Below, one piece after another: positions 8,951-18,554 of a stretch of DNA of 36,123 bases; the stretch's first letter is position 1, and each line of letters begins with the position of its first letter. The stretch lies in contig JAQICJ010000296.1 in NCBI GenBank assembly GCA_027858615.1, positions 1 through 36,123 on the forward strand. Reading direction: 5' to 3'. Both the position numbers and the translations under genes were made by a program. The notes under the pieces are model-generated. The model saw nothing but the letters and a program-made list of their open reading frames with translations, was not told the DNA's origin and ran no database searches. The DNA is from Deltaproteobacteria bacterium. GTDB lineage: Bacteria > Myxococcota_A > Polyangia > HGW-17.

Positions 8951-9343
8951 TTGGTTTTGAACGAATATAATTTGATATCACGAGTGGAAATTACCGAAAA
9001 ATTACCTGTATATATTCAAGAGCTTGATCATGAAATCAACCTGACAATAAATTTGATCAAAACAGGTAAAGAGGCAAAAGCTGTAGTCAGTTTTAAAAAC
9101 AATATGGAAGCTTTGGCAAATTTAATCGAATTGATAAATGTTTTATGCCAGGTTGGTGTTTTTGAACAAAATACTGTTTTTTTTGATTTTCAAAATCAAC
9201 TTTCCCTTTATCTTGATAAATTAATCTACGCTCATGATGAAGGAAATCTCAAAAAAATCGGGAAGATTCTAGCTTCTGAAACAGATGATATTTTCCAAAA
9301 GATTTTAAACATTCATTCTGGGAGAATCACTGAAATATTCTAG
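8951..9343 (+). CDS. Small helical protein of unknown function upstream of a histidine kinase
   Basis: 130-aa ORF, likely TTG start behind AAGGAAG; predominantly helical; 28 nt before the kinase gene. Confidence 0.6.
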   Translation: MVLNEYNLISRVEITEKLPVYIQELDHEINLTINLIKTGKEAKAVVSFKNNMEALANLIELINVLCQVGVFEQNTVFFDFQNQLSLYLDKLIYAHDEGNLKKIGKILASETDDIFQKILNIHSGRITEIF

Positions 9344-9371
9344 GTTTTGCATAAACAAGAAAGGCAAGAAA

Positions 9372-10367
9372 ATGAAGTCCGAACTTGATAAGATAATAAA
9401 ATTATTAGGCTCAATCGATCAGAAACTCCAGTTATTCACAGATGATTCTGAGATGGAGGGCAATGATGAAAATCAGGAAAAGAGCTGGTCAAACACCTCA
9501 ACAGAAATTGCCAGCCTGGAAAAAAAATTGGAACAATCCCGTTCCAGACTTCTTCATGCAGGAAAAATGTCTTCCCTGGGTTCACTTACAGCAGGAATTG
9601 CCCATGAGTTGAACAATCCCCTGACTTGGGTCAAATCCAATTTGCAGATAATTGAAACAAAATATATGGACAGACTACAAAAGTTTGTAGGGGTGGTAGA
9701 AAAAGTTATCAGCAGTGAAGATCTGGAATCACTTGATGAGGTACGGCAGATATTGACCGGTGCTCTAAACAATTATAAAATTAAGTATATTGTAGAAGAT
9801 ATGAGAGACATGTCTGTTGAAAACCAGGAAGGGGTCGAAAAAATGAAGAAAATCGTTTCCGGTATCAAGTCTTTTGCCCGTAACGAGGATGAAGACATAG
9901 GGGAGTGTTCTCTGGTTGATGCAGTTGAATCAGCCCTTACCATCGGATACAACCAGGTCAAGTATGTAGCAGAAATAATTAAGGAATATGATGATCCTTC
10001 TCCTTCCTGCATGGGCAGTTCTTCCAAGCTTTCCCAGGTTTTTTTGAATCTGATTGTCAATGCGGCTCAGTCTATGCAACTAGAAAAAAACAAAGATCCC
10101 GAAATGCGGGGAAAATTGTGGTTGCGGGTAAAATCCAATGATGAGAAAGTCATAGTTGAAATTGAAGACAACGGGACAGGAGTAAGCAAGAGGATCAGGA
10201 ATAAAATTTATCTTCCATTCTTCACCACTAAAAAGAGCGATGCTGGTACCGGTTTGGGCTTGCATATAGCGAAGCAGATAATTAGTGAGCACCAGGGAAC
10301 AATCAATCTGGTTGACAAGAAAGGGAAGGGAGCTAAATTTGTAATTGGCCTCCCAGTAATTGAATAA
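9372..10367 (+). CDS. Soluble sensor histidine kinase
   Basis: H-box MSSLGSLTAGIAHELNNPLTWV; N-box VFLNLIVNAAQSM; G-boxes IEDNGTGVSKRIRNKIYLPFFTTKKSDAGTGLGLHIAKQII. No TM segment seen. Confidence 0.95.
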   Translation: MKSELDKIIKLLGSIDQKLQLFTDDSEMEGNDENQEKSWSNTSTEIASLEKKLEQSRSRLLHAGKMSSLGSLTAGIAHELNNPLTWVKSNLQIIETKYMDRLQKFVGVVEKVISSEDLESLDEVRQILTGALNNYKIKYIVEDMRDMSVENQEGVEKMKKIVSGIKSFARNEDEDIGECSLVDAVESALTIGYNQVKYVAEIIKEYDDPSPSCMGSSSKLSQVFLNLIVNAAQSMQLEKNKDPEMRGKLWLRVKSNDEKVIVEIEDNGTGVSKRIRNKIYLPFFTTKKSDAGTGLGLHIAKQIISEHQGTINLVDKKGKGAKFVIGLPVIE

Positions 10368-10437
10368 TCCCATCTCAAACAGAATATCACCTTAAGGTGA
10401 CTTGAATTTGAATGATAGAACTAAAAGGTTGAAACAA

Positions 10438-10893
10438 ATGAACAAAATTCTTCTGCTCGACGATGAAAAACCAATTTTAGGAGTTTTGAAAAGAGTTTTT
10501 TTTGATAAGCCGTGGGGAACTTATACAGCATCAGATCCTGAAGAGGCTTTGCAGATGGTAAAGGAAAATAATTTTGCAGTTATTATTTCTGATTTCAAAA
10601 TGCCCAAAATGAATGGTCTTGAATTTTTGACCAAAGCCCGGGCTATCAGTCCTGACAGCGTAATGATGGTTTTTAGCGGTTATGCCGAATCAGAAGCAAT
10701 TTCAAAAGCAATCGATGATGGAATCTTGTCTCGTTTTATCCCCAAACCCTGGAATAATACCGAACTTTACGGCATTATAAAACAAGGCCTTGAACGTTAT
10801 GAACTGGCTAAGAAAAACAAGGAATTATTTAAAACTGTTCAAAGGCAAACCAGAGAAATAGTCCGGTTGAAATTAAAGATAGACAAACCCTGA
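10438..10893 (+). CDS. Single-domain response regulator (receiver plus C-terminal coiled coil)
   Basis: KILLLDDEKPIL, VIISDFKMPKMNGLEFL, MVFSGYAE, RFIPKPW; no recognisable output domain. Confidence 0.9.
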   Translation: MNKILLLDDEKPILGVLKRVFFDKPWGTYTASDPEEALQMVKENNFAVIISDFKMPKMNGLEFLTKARAISPDSVMMVFSGYAESEAISKAIDDGILSRFIPKPWNNTELYGIIKQGLERYELAKKNKELFKTVQRQTREIVRLKLKIDKP

Positions 10894-10920
10894 TTACCCC
10901 CCCCCACACTAATTGTTGTT

Positions 10921-12843
10921 TTATTCCAGATTGATTCTTTTCATATCCATTCCTCCCACATATCCATAAGAAACATGTTTGTCAAAGCCTGTAACTATTA
11001 ATCCTACCGGTTTTTCAGAGCGGATTACGTGGTAGCCGTCATCCTGAAAGCCGGGGTTTATGTTTTCTCCGGGAGGCAATTCGGGATTAATAATGGGATA
11101 GGAAAGTTGACAGTTGATGATTTCGTATGTATCTCCCTGATCAATTTGTCCAACGCAATTGGATGTGTGTTTTTGGCAATTATAGGTATTGATATCCAGA
11201 TAATCAAGGGTGAGTTCATTTTGTGAAGGAGAAATAATGGTTATAAAATCAAAGGCATATTTGTCGGGAGTGAGGAAGACATAATCCTGACGCCATTGTT
11301 CTACCGGTGGAATCATGACAAAAGAAGGATCTCCACCCGGTAGATCCAGGGGAATATTTATTGAACCCTGTCCTTTTCTGAATTGAGCAATGAAAAGGGG
11401 TTTGTCAGCTCTAATGACAGGATCACAGTCTGAATCTATGGTGCGAAATTCTCCGCGGTTTAGAATAAAATAATTATTGGGGGATGGCAAAGTTGTAAAG
11501 ATGGTAGTATTGTCACTCAGAGCCATGATTCTGAATATATCTCCCTCTTCCATCACTATGTTTTCTCCTCCGGCTGCAGCAATTGCAGGAGTTCTGGGCG
11601 GGTTTCTGACAGCGACAAATTCCATGCCGGCGGCACTTGAAGGAAATAACTGATGTTCCAGATGATCTGCACAGCAATACCGATCATAAAAAGTATTCCA
11701 GACTGGAACATCTGAGGCTTCACTGCCGGCAAAAACAGCTACAGGTTTGTTGCTTTGAACTGTAGTTCCGGTGAAGTCAGCTTGGAAGGCATCGGTTTCA
11801 AGATTGAGGACCTCGTATTTTTGCAGATCGAAAGTAATGGTATCACCTGCTTTGGCAGCCGGAATCCACAGGTTGTCACCAATAATATCTGTGGACAACT
11901 TGAGGGTGAGGTTGGTTCCGGGCTCGGTAGCAATTATAGTGAGAAAAGTACGCAAGTTCTGGTTGAAATTATTGTTGGGGTTGTCTGTTTTAGCTATAGT
12001 TTGAGGCCAACTCAGAACCAGATAGTTATTATCAAGGGCACTTTTAGGAAAAAGAATGGAAGCATCATTGGAAAAGACATCGACATTTTCAAGGGGGTTG
12101 AACTGATAGGCAGCAATGGGCAGGTTGGAGGTGATTCGGTAACTTGCGGTGGTGTGAGCACTGTGGGTTCCGGTATTGAAAGTTCCTTCAGGACTGCCGT
12201 CTACTTCCCGGGAAGGGAGATTGATAATTTCAAGACCTTCAGGGGGAACTTGAATTTCGTCAATTTTGTTGATATCAGCCGGCCATCCGGCCTCTGCCAG
12301 ATTTGTATCAACCCAGACTGTGGCAGTGAGATTTCCAGGGTTGGAAACTACCACACTGAATTGCTGAGCTGCGGCGTTTCCACTTGAAACTACAGCATTG
12401 TCAAGGTCAACTGCCCAATATTCACAACCAAGATAACTGCGGTTTTTCCGGGCTTCCAGACAGGCCTGTAAACATTGACCGTAACTGCAGACATAACCTT
12501 CCTTGGCAGGGCATTCATAAAGAGGAGTTGCCTCAGAACCTGTTTCATTGCAAACAGATACCTTGTTTTCCTGACAAATTCTGCTGCCTGGTTTGCAATA
12601 CAAACAACCTTCATCCGGAACACAGATTTGACCGAATTTTGAACAATCCCTGTATTCGTATTTTCCCGAAGGATGGGTACAGGTGGCCTGTTTTCCTTCA
12701 ATACAATAAATTTTGTCAACTTCACAACTGCCAGTAACTTCTTTTTCAGATTCACAGGAACTAAAGACTGAAATTATCAGAACCAGGCAGATAAAAAATA
12801 AATAGTTGAGGCTGTTGAGTTTAAAAACTAAAAGAGGTTCCAT
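10921..12843 (-). CDS. Predicted lipoprotein, IgGFc-binding-domain-like
   Basis: Signal peptide and lipobox ...LFFICLVLIISVFSSC; Cys-rich region, then FSVVVSNPGNLTATVWV...PIAAYQFNPLENVDVFSNDASILFP typical of IgGFc-binding-like domains. The supplied ORF start (12972) overlaps the upstream gene; Met at 12843 or 12852 gives a clean signal peptide. Confidence 0.82.
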   Translation of the reverse strand: MEPLLVFKLNSLNYLFFICLVLIISVFSSCESEKEVTGSCEVDKIYCIEGKQATCTHPSGKYEYRDCSKFGQICVPDEGCLYCKPGSRICQENKVSVCNETGSEATPLYECPAKEGYVCSYGQCLQACLEARKNRSYLGCEYWAVDLDNAVVSSGNAAAQQFSVVVSNPGNLTATVWVDTNLAEAGWPADINKIDEIQVPPEGLEIINLPSREVDGSPEGTFNTGTHSAHTTASYRITSNLPIAAYQFNPLENVDVFSNDASILFPKSALDNNYLVLSWPQTIAKTDNPNNNFNQNLRTFLTIIATEPGTNLTLKLSTDIIGDNLWIPAAKAGDTITFDLQKYEVLNLETDAFQADFTGTTVQSNKPVAVFAGSEASDVPVWNTFYDRYCCADHLEHQLFPSSAAGMEFVAVRNPPRTPAIAAAGGENIVMEEGDIFRIMALSDNTTIFTTLPSPNNYFILNRGEFRTIDSDCDPVIRADKPLFIAQFRKGQGSINIPLDLPGGDPSFVMIPPVEQWRQDYVFLTPDKYAFDFITIISPSQNELTLDYLDINTYNCQKHTSNCVGQIDQGDTYEIINCQLSYPIINPELPPGENINPGFQDDGYHVIRSEKPVGLIVTGFDKHVSYGYVGGMDMKRINLE

Positions 12844-14833
12844 TAGCTGCATTAGATTTCCAGTATGTTTGGGAAAGATAGCGATAAGTAAAATTGTTAA
12901 AATCAAGATTGGGTACAAGAATTGTTTGGATGTGCCAGTAAAGTTGACCAACCGGAAGAGGAGGTACTCCATCTACGGTTTGAAGACGGGGCAGGGAAAA
13001 ACTGCTTAATTCTCCATTTAAAAGAATATGCCAGAAGCGATCACCCGAAGGAAATTGAGTGATTTTGATTTGAGAAAAGGTTGGTTTGATCACACTACTC
13101 TGAAAGGAAAAACGATTATTTTCAGGAGGGGCTCCGTCTGGGGATATGGGAGTGGGAATACCGAGAAAATCATCAACTTCAAAGGAAGAAGAACCGACCA
13201 GATTTTTTTTGAATACTTGAGAAAAAGGATAGGATCCCTGAGTATTTGCTTCTGCATAAATGGAGTAGGTGGCATCACTCAATTCTCCATAAATCTGCAT
13301 CTGATTTTCGAAAATCAGGGGAGATGTAGCGTCAACAGTGGTTTGAGTAGAATCTTTTCTGATGATATATCCATCAACACCGAGATCTGTAATCAACTTT
13401 ACTTTATATTCAAGGGGGCCGTTTTCTGCATCAAGGGGAGGCGGATTATCGAGATCTACTTGAATGGTGTGATTAAGAAACCTGTCTATTCTGATTTTAG
13501 TAGTGAGATTTTCTCCGGCTCCGGCAAAGATATTACGGACAATTCCGTAGGATACCGGGATGAAATCACTGCCGTCGGCATTCTGGTATCCTGCCAGAGC
13601 ATAAAGAGCAAAAGAGCCAGGATAAATAGTCAGGCTGAAAGGAAATCCAAATTCATCAACGCAACTTGAAGCTTCTGTCAGAGTGTATACTTGGGGTGAG
13701 GCAACGGAGTAACTGCCCAGAGTCTGGTAGATTTTAACCGCCCGATGATAGCCTGGAGGAACAGGATCGGGAACCATGATATCCCAATCGCAACTGTATT
13801 CGAATTCTGCATCCTGGAAAAGAACAGCACCGGTGAGATGAGCAAAAACTTCGTTGGGAACTCCCGGGATTCCGCCGGTGGGATTGGAAGGCGGATCAAA
13901 GGGAGTCAGAAAAAGAGTGATTTCAGAACTGTTGAATCCAATTATGGAATATATTTCAAATTCTTCATGAGCGACAGTTACCATTTGTTGTCCCTGAAGA
14001 TCCGGAGAAGCAAAAGTAATTTGACCATCGCTGTTAGTCCTTCCCTGAAAAGGAGTGCTGATATTCGTGCCGAGCATGACAAAGGCGTTTGCAATTGGTT
14101 CTTTGCCATAAATATTAAGGGCAGTGATCGTAAGAGAACCGGAAATTTCCTCTCCATTCATGCCTCCATAAGCTGGATCGGTAGTATCGTAATAAAGGAA
14201 AGCGTTTTCGGTGATCAGGGGTGATGCTTCTGAACTGATAACTTCAAAGTCGACTTCTCCTGGAGGATGGGGTGGCGTTTTGGTGATCAGTTTGTTGTTG
14301 GAGACGAGATTAATATCCAGCAGTTGCTTGCCGCCGAGATAATAGGTTTGATCAGGATTGAATTCATTTTCAGGAGATGAAATTTCTACATAGGTGCCTC
14401 CGGACATGGAACCGGAAGCTGGGGTAAAGGTAAAACGATCGTAAAAATAACCGTTTCCCAGAGTAGTTTTGGTCATGTCAGAGTTTTGGGCTGTAACATT
14501 GACATAACCTGTCATACCGGCAGGAACACTCACCATCATTCTGTTCTGGGCAATAAAAACTGTGTTGCCGGGATCAGCCCAATGCTCTCCAAAGAAGATT
14601 CTAGTTCCCTCTTCAAATCCAAATCCCCTGATGGTGACAGTGTTACCTCCCTTGACTGGGCCGTGGTTTGGTTCTATTTTAGTTACTCTGAAAGAACTGT
14701 CAGGACCGGCATCAGGTTGATTGTTGTTCTGGTTGTTCGAGTTCCAGCCTTCTTCACTTGGAGCTGTTTCACATCCGAAACTGGAAAAAAGAAAGAACAA
14801 AGATAAAATGTAAATTAATCTTTTGAGAATCAT
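12821..14833 (-). CDS. Predicted lipoprotein with IPT/TIG domain(s)
   Basis: Lipobox LFFLFSSFGC; Asn-rich linker; VTKIEPNHGPVKGGNTVTIRGFGFEEGTRIFFGEHWAD and FTFTPASGSMSGGTYVEISS. Confidence 0.88.
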   Translation of the reverse strand: MILKRLIYILSLFFLFSSFGCETAPSEEGWNSNNQNNNQPDAGPDSSFRVTKIEPNHGPVKGGNTVTIRGFGFEEGTRIFFGEHWADPGNTVFIAQNRMMVSVPAGMTGYVNVTAQNSDMTKTTLGNGYFYDRFTFTPASGSMSGGTYVEISSPENEFNPDQTYYLGGKQLLDINLVSNNKLITKTPPHPPGEVDFEVISSEASPLITENAFLYYDTTDPAYGGMNGEEISGSLTITALNIYGKEPIANAFVMLGTNISTPFQGRTNSDGQITFASPDLQGQQMVTVAHEEFEIYSIIGFNSSEITLFLTPFDPPSNPTGGIPGVPNEVFAHLTGAVLFQDAEFEYSCDWDIMVPDPVPPGYHRAVKIYQTLGSYSVASPQVYTLTEASSCVDEFGFPFSLTIYPGSFALYALAGYQNADGSDFIPVSYGIVRNIFAGAGENLTTKIRIDRFLNHTIQVDLDNPPPLDAENGPLEYKVKLITDLGVDGYIIRKDSTQTTVDATSPLIFENQMQIYGELSDATYSIYAEANTQGSYPFSQVFKKNLVGSSSFEVDDFLGIPTPISPDGAPPENNRFSFQSSVIKPTFSQIKITQFPSGDRFWHILLNGELSSFSLPRLQTVDGVPPLPVGQLYWHIQTILVPNLDFNNFTYRYLSQTYWKSNAANGTSFSF

Positions 14834-14867
14834 ACTAATCCTTATGAAAGGTTCCGGATAAATAGAA

Positions 14868-14923
14868 TAGTTAAGTAGTTCCCAGCCAAAAACACCACTT
14901 CTGGGATGGAAACTAAGTAGTTC
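14868..14923 (-). repeat. Dispersed repeat, copy D (short internally deleted derivative)
   Basis: Reverse complement gtttccatcccagaagtggtgtttttggctgggaac: left end joined directly to a terminal GGGAAC motif; shares agtggtgtttttggctgg with copy C. Confidence 0.7.
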
Positions 14924-15081
14924 TATTATAGCTGATAATCCATAAATATCTAGTTACTGTTTCTGGAGATGGAAATTGCTGGTTTTGTTTATCCTGTTTC
15001 AATTTAAAAAAACAGATTACAAAAATGAAGATATAATTTGTATTGTCATTGGGTTTTTCAATAGCAATAAAAGGTCAAATA

Positions 15082-15771
15082 ATGAATTCAATTAATTTAA
15101 AACAGGTTTTTGCAAATATTGCAAAAAAATATGAGCAGGTAAACCATTTCATTACCTTTGGACAAGATAAAAGATGGAGAAAAACAGCTGCTTTGATGGC
15201 GGCAAAAGGGGGTGGGGATAAATGGGTTGATGTTTGTACGGGCACCGGAGAAATGGCGGTTTTGCTTGATAAAATATCTCCAGGATCAACACAGGTTTAT
15301 GGAATAGATTTCACCAAAGCCATGCTTGTTCAGGCCAGGAAAAAAAACAGTTCCGTAAAATTTATCAAAGGCAGTGCCGAGGATCTGCCTTTTGCCCAAA
15401 GTGAAATTGATTTGATCACAGTTTCCTTTGCTGTGAGAAATCTCAATCTGGAACCGGAAAAATTCAAGCAAACCTTATCAGAGTTTTATCGAGTTCTCAA
15501 AAAAAATGGTAGACTTGTATTGTTGGAAACCTCAATTCCTGACAATATGCTGATCAGGAAAATGTTCTTTTTTCTGGCTCCGAAAGTAGCCAAGGTAACC
15601 GGGCATTTATTAACTGGGGAAAAAGAAGGATATGAATATCTGGGAAATTCCATTTCTGAGTTTTATCAAGGCAAGGATTTGAACAATATTTTGAGAAAAA
15701 CAGGTTTTTCCAGTGCAATTTGCAAACAACTGGCTCTGGGAAGTGTTGCCATCCATATTGGAACTAAGTAG
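15082..15771 (+). CDS. ubiE: UbiE/MenG family methyltransferase
   Basis: VFANIAKKYEQVNHFITFGQDKRWRKTAA, WVDVCTGTGEMAVLL, YGIDFTKAMLVQARKK, GSAEDLPFAQSEIDLITVSFAVRN. Confidence 0.93.
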   Translation: MNSINLKQVFANIAKKYEQVNHFITFGQDKRWRKTAALMAAKGGGDKWVDVCTGTGEMAVLLDKISPGSTQVYGIDFTKAMLVQARKKNSSVKFIKGSAEDLPFAQSEIDLITVSFAVRNLNLEPEKFKQTLSEFYRVLKKNGRLVLLETSIPDNMLIRKMFFFLAPKVAKVTGHLLTGEKEGYEYLGNSISEFYQGKDLNNILRKTGFSSAICKQLALGSVAIHIGTK

Positions 15772-15835
15772 TTCTAAGCAGTTCTGAATGTTTTCCTATG
15801 CAAAAAGGAAGGCTTTTGTCTGAACATGGAATTAT
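15763..15835 (-). repeat. Dispersed repeat, copy F (right-end fragment, inverted)
   Basis: ggaactaagtagttct...gcaaaaaggaaggcttttgtctgaacatggaa compared with the reverse complement of copy A: agttcccatcccaaaaaggaaggtcatcgtctgaacacggaa. Confidence 0.65.
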
Positions 15836-15924
15836 GCTTTTAATTTGTTTTCAAATCGTTATAATATAAAAATCAATCCAATCTGTAACTAATCTTATTG
15901 AATTTATCCCTTGAAGGAGGAAAA

Positions 15925-16428
15925 ATGTCTGAAAACAAAACTGTAGATATATTGAAAAGTGCTATTTTATTGGAAATGCGTGGTATTGCTTTTTACAGCC
16001 AGGTTGCATCTCAAACTGATAACGATCAGGTGAGGGAATTTTTCGAAATGATGGCAAGGGAAGAAGAAGAACATCGAGATATCCTGAAAAATCAACTGGG
16101 TTTTTACAGTTCAGAACATAAATTCAAAAAGGATTCCTGGTCTTCGGATAAAAACTCCCAGGTAGCCGGGAAAATAATGAATGAAAAAATTATTGGTAGT
16201 ATTTCAGCTGCAGGCTATGAAGCTGCTGCTATCGGAGCTGCAATCAATATGGAAAAAGCAGCAGTAGATCTTTATTCACAACGAGCCCGTGAAAGTAATG
16301 ATCCAGTTGAAAAAGTTCTTTACAAGTGGCTTTCGGAATGGGAAAGCGTTCACTTGACTGAATTGCAGCAAATGGATAAACAATTAAAAGAGAGTATCTG
16401 GACAGATAATAATTTCTGGCCTTTTTAA
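15925..16428 (+). CDS. Rubrerythrin/ferritin-like protein
   Basis: SAILLEMRGIAFYSQVA...FFEMMAREEEEHRDIL and AINMEKAAVDLYSQRA...WLSEWESVHLTEL: paired E/EXXH-type helices. Strong AAGGAGG before ATG 15925. Confidence 0.85.
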   Translation: MSENKTVDILKSAILLEMRGIAFYSQVASQTDNDQVREFFEMMAREEEEHRDILKNQLGFYSSEHKFKKDSWSSDKNSQVAGKIMNEKIIGSISAAGYEAAAIGAAINMEKAAVDLYSQRARESNDPVEKVLYKWLSEWESVHLTELQQMDKQLKESIWTDNNFWPF

Positions 16429-16470
16429 TTTTCAGAAAAACAATTCATTTTCCCACCTGCAGGTTTAATT

Positions 16471-17463
16471 TTGTCGAAACCCATTCATTCTTTCCCGCAA
16501 TTAAATATTTTCTTTTTTTTATTTCTCAACTTTTTTTCGGTTTCAGGTTGCCACCAGGATTCCAAGGAAGAAGATTCTTTTCAGGGAATCTGGTGGGGAA
16601 AAGCGACCATCTCACCCTTTGGAGCCAGAGCAGGTCATACTACTGTGGTTCATGAAGATAAAATTTTTCTCATGGGAGGATTCACTCTCGAAGAAAACCA
16701 GGCGGTCGCTCTCAATGATGTTTGGGTTTCAGAGAATGGAATTAATTGGGGACAGTTGCTTGCAGATGCCCCCTGGGCACCCAGAGCCAACCATTGCAGT
16801 GTTGTGTTTGCAGGAAGAATATATGTAATTGGAGGCAATGAAGACACTGAATATTATGGAGATGTTTGGAGTACAGCCGACGGAATAAACTGGACACTGG
16901 ATTCCACTCCTTTCTCAGACAGGATGGGCATGGAATGTCTTGTTTTTGAAAATAAAATCTGGGTGATGGGCGGAGTGGATTATTCCGGTATTGCCGAAAT
17001 CTGGAATAGTGCTGACGGTTTGAATTGGCTAAAGCAGCCTGATCCTCCCTGGGAGGGCAGAGCTCACTTCTCCCTGGATCTGTTCAAGAACCAGATTATT
17101 CTAACCGGGGGCAATGTATACAGTTCAAAAACCTTCAATGACGTATGGCGGAGTACTGATGGAATCAGTTGGGAATTACTTTCCGAGTCCTTGCCTGTTG
17201 AATATCTTTATGGCCACAGGACTGTTGTTGAAGGGAATAAAATCTGGATTTCAGGTGGAAATGGAGCTATGGATCAACTTCTGGTTTACGAGGAAGGACA
17301 ATGGCATAAAATTCACATGGAAAGTCCATTTTCTGCGAGAGCCTATCATACAATGTTGATATTCAAAGATAAAATTTGGTTACAAGGGGGAACCTTCAGC
17401 GACGAGATGACTTTGAACCTCAGGGATGACATCTGGTTTTCAGGACCGGGACTGAACCAATAA
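16471..17463 (+). CDS. Predicted Kelch-repeat lipoprotein
   Basis: Lipobox FFSVSGC; repeated RAGHTTVVHEDKIFLMGG, RANHCSVVFAGRIYVIGG, RMGMECLVFENKIWVMGG, RAHFSLDLFKNQIILTGG, RAYHTMLIFKDKIWLQGG. TTG start. Confidence 0.9.
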   Translation: MSKPIHSFPQLNIFFFLFLNFFSVSGCHQDSKEEDSFQGIWWGKATISPFGARAGHTTVVHEDKIFLMGGFTLEENQAVALNDVWVSENGINWGQLLADAPWAPRANHCSVVFAGRIYVIGGNEDTEYYGDVWSTADGINWTLDSTPFSDRMGMECLVFENKIWVMGGVDYSGIAEIWNSADGLNWLKQPDPPWEGRAHFSLDLFKNQIILTGGNVYSSKTFNDVWRSTDGISWELLSESLPVEYLYGHRTVVEGNKIWISGGNGAMDQLLVYEEGQWHKIHMESPFSARAYHTMLIFKDKIWLQGGTFSDEMTLNLRDDIWFSGPGLNQ

Positions 17464-17487
17464 CGAGAACCGGGACTCAGTTTCTGC

Positions 17488-17919
17488 TTAATTGTTCCAG
17501 AGGGGAAGCTTTTTGTTGTCTACAAATTCGAGATAGTCCCGAAGTATTTTTTTATGGTCAAAAACCAGATTGGCAACGGTTCTTGGATTGACCAGGTGTG
17601 CTTTTTTTGCGTCATCACCCGCTACTGGAACCCCTTCGGCTTTAGCCAGAAAAACAGTGGAGATTGTATGTTGACGGGGATCCCGTTGGGGATCTGAATA
17701 GGTATGAAATTGAAAATAAGGCTCCACATCCAAAGAAGTTTCCTCTTTGGCTTCGCGGACAGCAGCATCCCAAAGGGCTTCGCCTTCATCAACAAATCCT
17801 CCTGGCAGAGCCATTCCGAAAGGGGCATTTTTTCTTTCGATCAAGACAATATAGGTGGTGTTGTTGTTTTCAATTTCAATGATTATATCTACAGTGGGCT
17901 TGGGATTTTTATATTTCAT
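17488..17919 (-). CDS. NUDIX hydrolase
   Basis: Nudix box [27 protein letters not shown]. Confidence 0.95.
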   Translation of the reverse strand: MKYKNPKPTVDIIIEIENNNTTYIVLIERKNAPFGMALPGGFVDEGEALWDAAVREAKEETSLDVEPYFQFHTYSDPQRDPRQHTISTVFLAKAEGVPVAGDDAKKAHLVNPRTVANLVFDHKKILRDYLEFVDNKKLPLWNN

Positions 17920-17928
17920 TTGATCTTA

Positions 17929-17961
17929 TCCTCTTTCAAGATTAATACTAAAGAAAGAGGA
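17929..17961 (-). promoter_or_regulatory. 9-bp inverted repeat that would sequester the Shine-Dalgarno of the NUDIX gene
   Basis: Minus strand TCCTCTTTC-tttagtattaatctt-GAAAGAGGA-taagatcaa-ATG: the 3' arm contains the predicted SD. Confidence 0.5.
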
Positions 17962-18053
17962 ATCTTAGTTCAAGAAAAATTTATTCTCTCTTTCCAATTT
18001 GAAATCAGAACTACTAAATCCTAGGAATGGGAATTGTTAAAGGAGTTGTTAAA

Positions 18054-18554
18054 ATGGCTGTTTTGCCTGTTGTAAAATATCCGGATCCTCTTTTACATGA
18101 GAAATCCAAAAATATTGAAGATATAAATGACGAAATAAAAGAACTGGTCAGTGACATGGCTGAAACGATGTATGCAGTAGAAGGAGTCGGATTGGCAGCT
18201 GTACAGATTGGCAAACTACTAAATCTTTTTGTAATAGATCCTGTTTATGCCGGTGGTACTGAAAAAGATCCGGTTCTGGTTTTTATAAATCCCAAAATCA
18301 TCAAGAAAGAAGGTTTCATCAAAGAAGAAGAAGGTTGCCTCTCTTTACCTGGTGTTTTTATCTCTTTGAAAAGATCAGTTCGAACAGTTGTAAGAGCTCT
18401 CGATCTGGAAGGAAATGAATTTGAGATGGAAGGAAAGGGTCTTTTGTCCAAAGCCTTTCAACATGAGTTTGATCATCTTCATGGAACTCTTATAATCGAC
18501 AAAGTGGGAAAATTGAAGCGTAAAATTGCCATGAGGAAATTGGAAACCGACTGA
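18054..18554 (+). CDS. def: Peptide deformylase
   Basis: EGVGLAAVQIG, EEGCLSLPGV, QHEFDHLHG. Confidence 0.96.
   Translation: MAVLPVVKYPDPLLHEKSKNIEDINDEIKELVSDMAETMYAVEGVGLAAVQIGKLLNLFVIDPVYAGGTEKDPVLVFINPKIIKKEGFIKEEEGCLSLPGVFISLKRSVRTVVRALDLEGNEFEMEGKGLLSKAFQHEFDHLHGTLIIDKVGKLKRKIAMRKLETD

Noticed and set aside
10897-10905. Run of nine C residues between the convergent response regulator and IgGFc-like genes
   Set aside because: Lies outside both coding regions; could be slippage-prone but there is no evidence for phase variation, and it may be a sequencing issue.
11755-12387. 210-aa plus-strand ORF antisense to the IgGFc-binding-like gene, with similar long ORFs at 12384-12737, 13028-13669 and 13745-14224
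   Set aside because: Shadow ORFs opposite well-supported lipoprotein genes; no domain motifs or convincing RBS, and the sense frames carry signal peptides and domain motifs.
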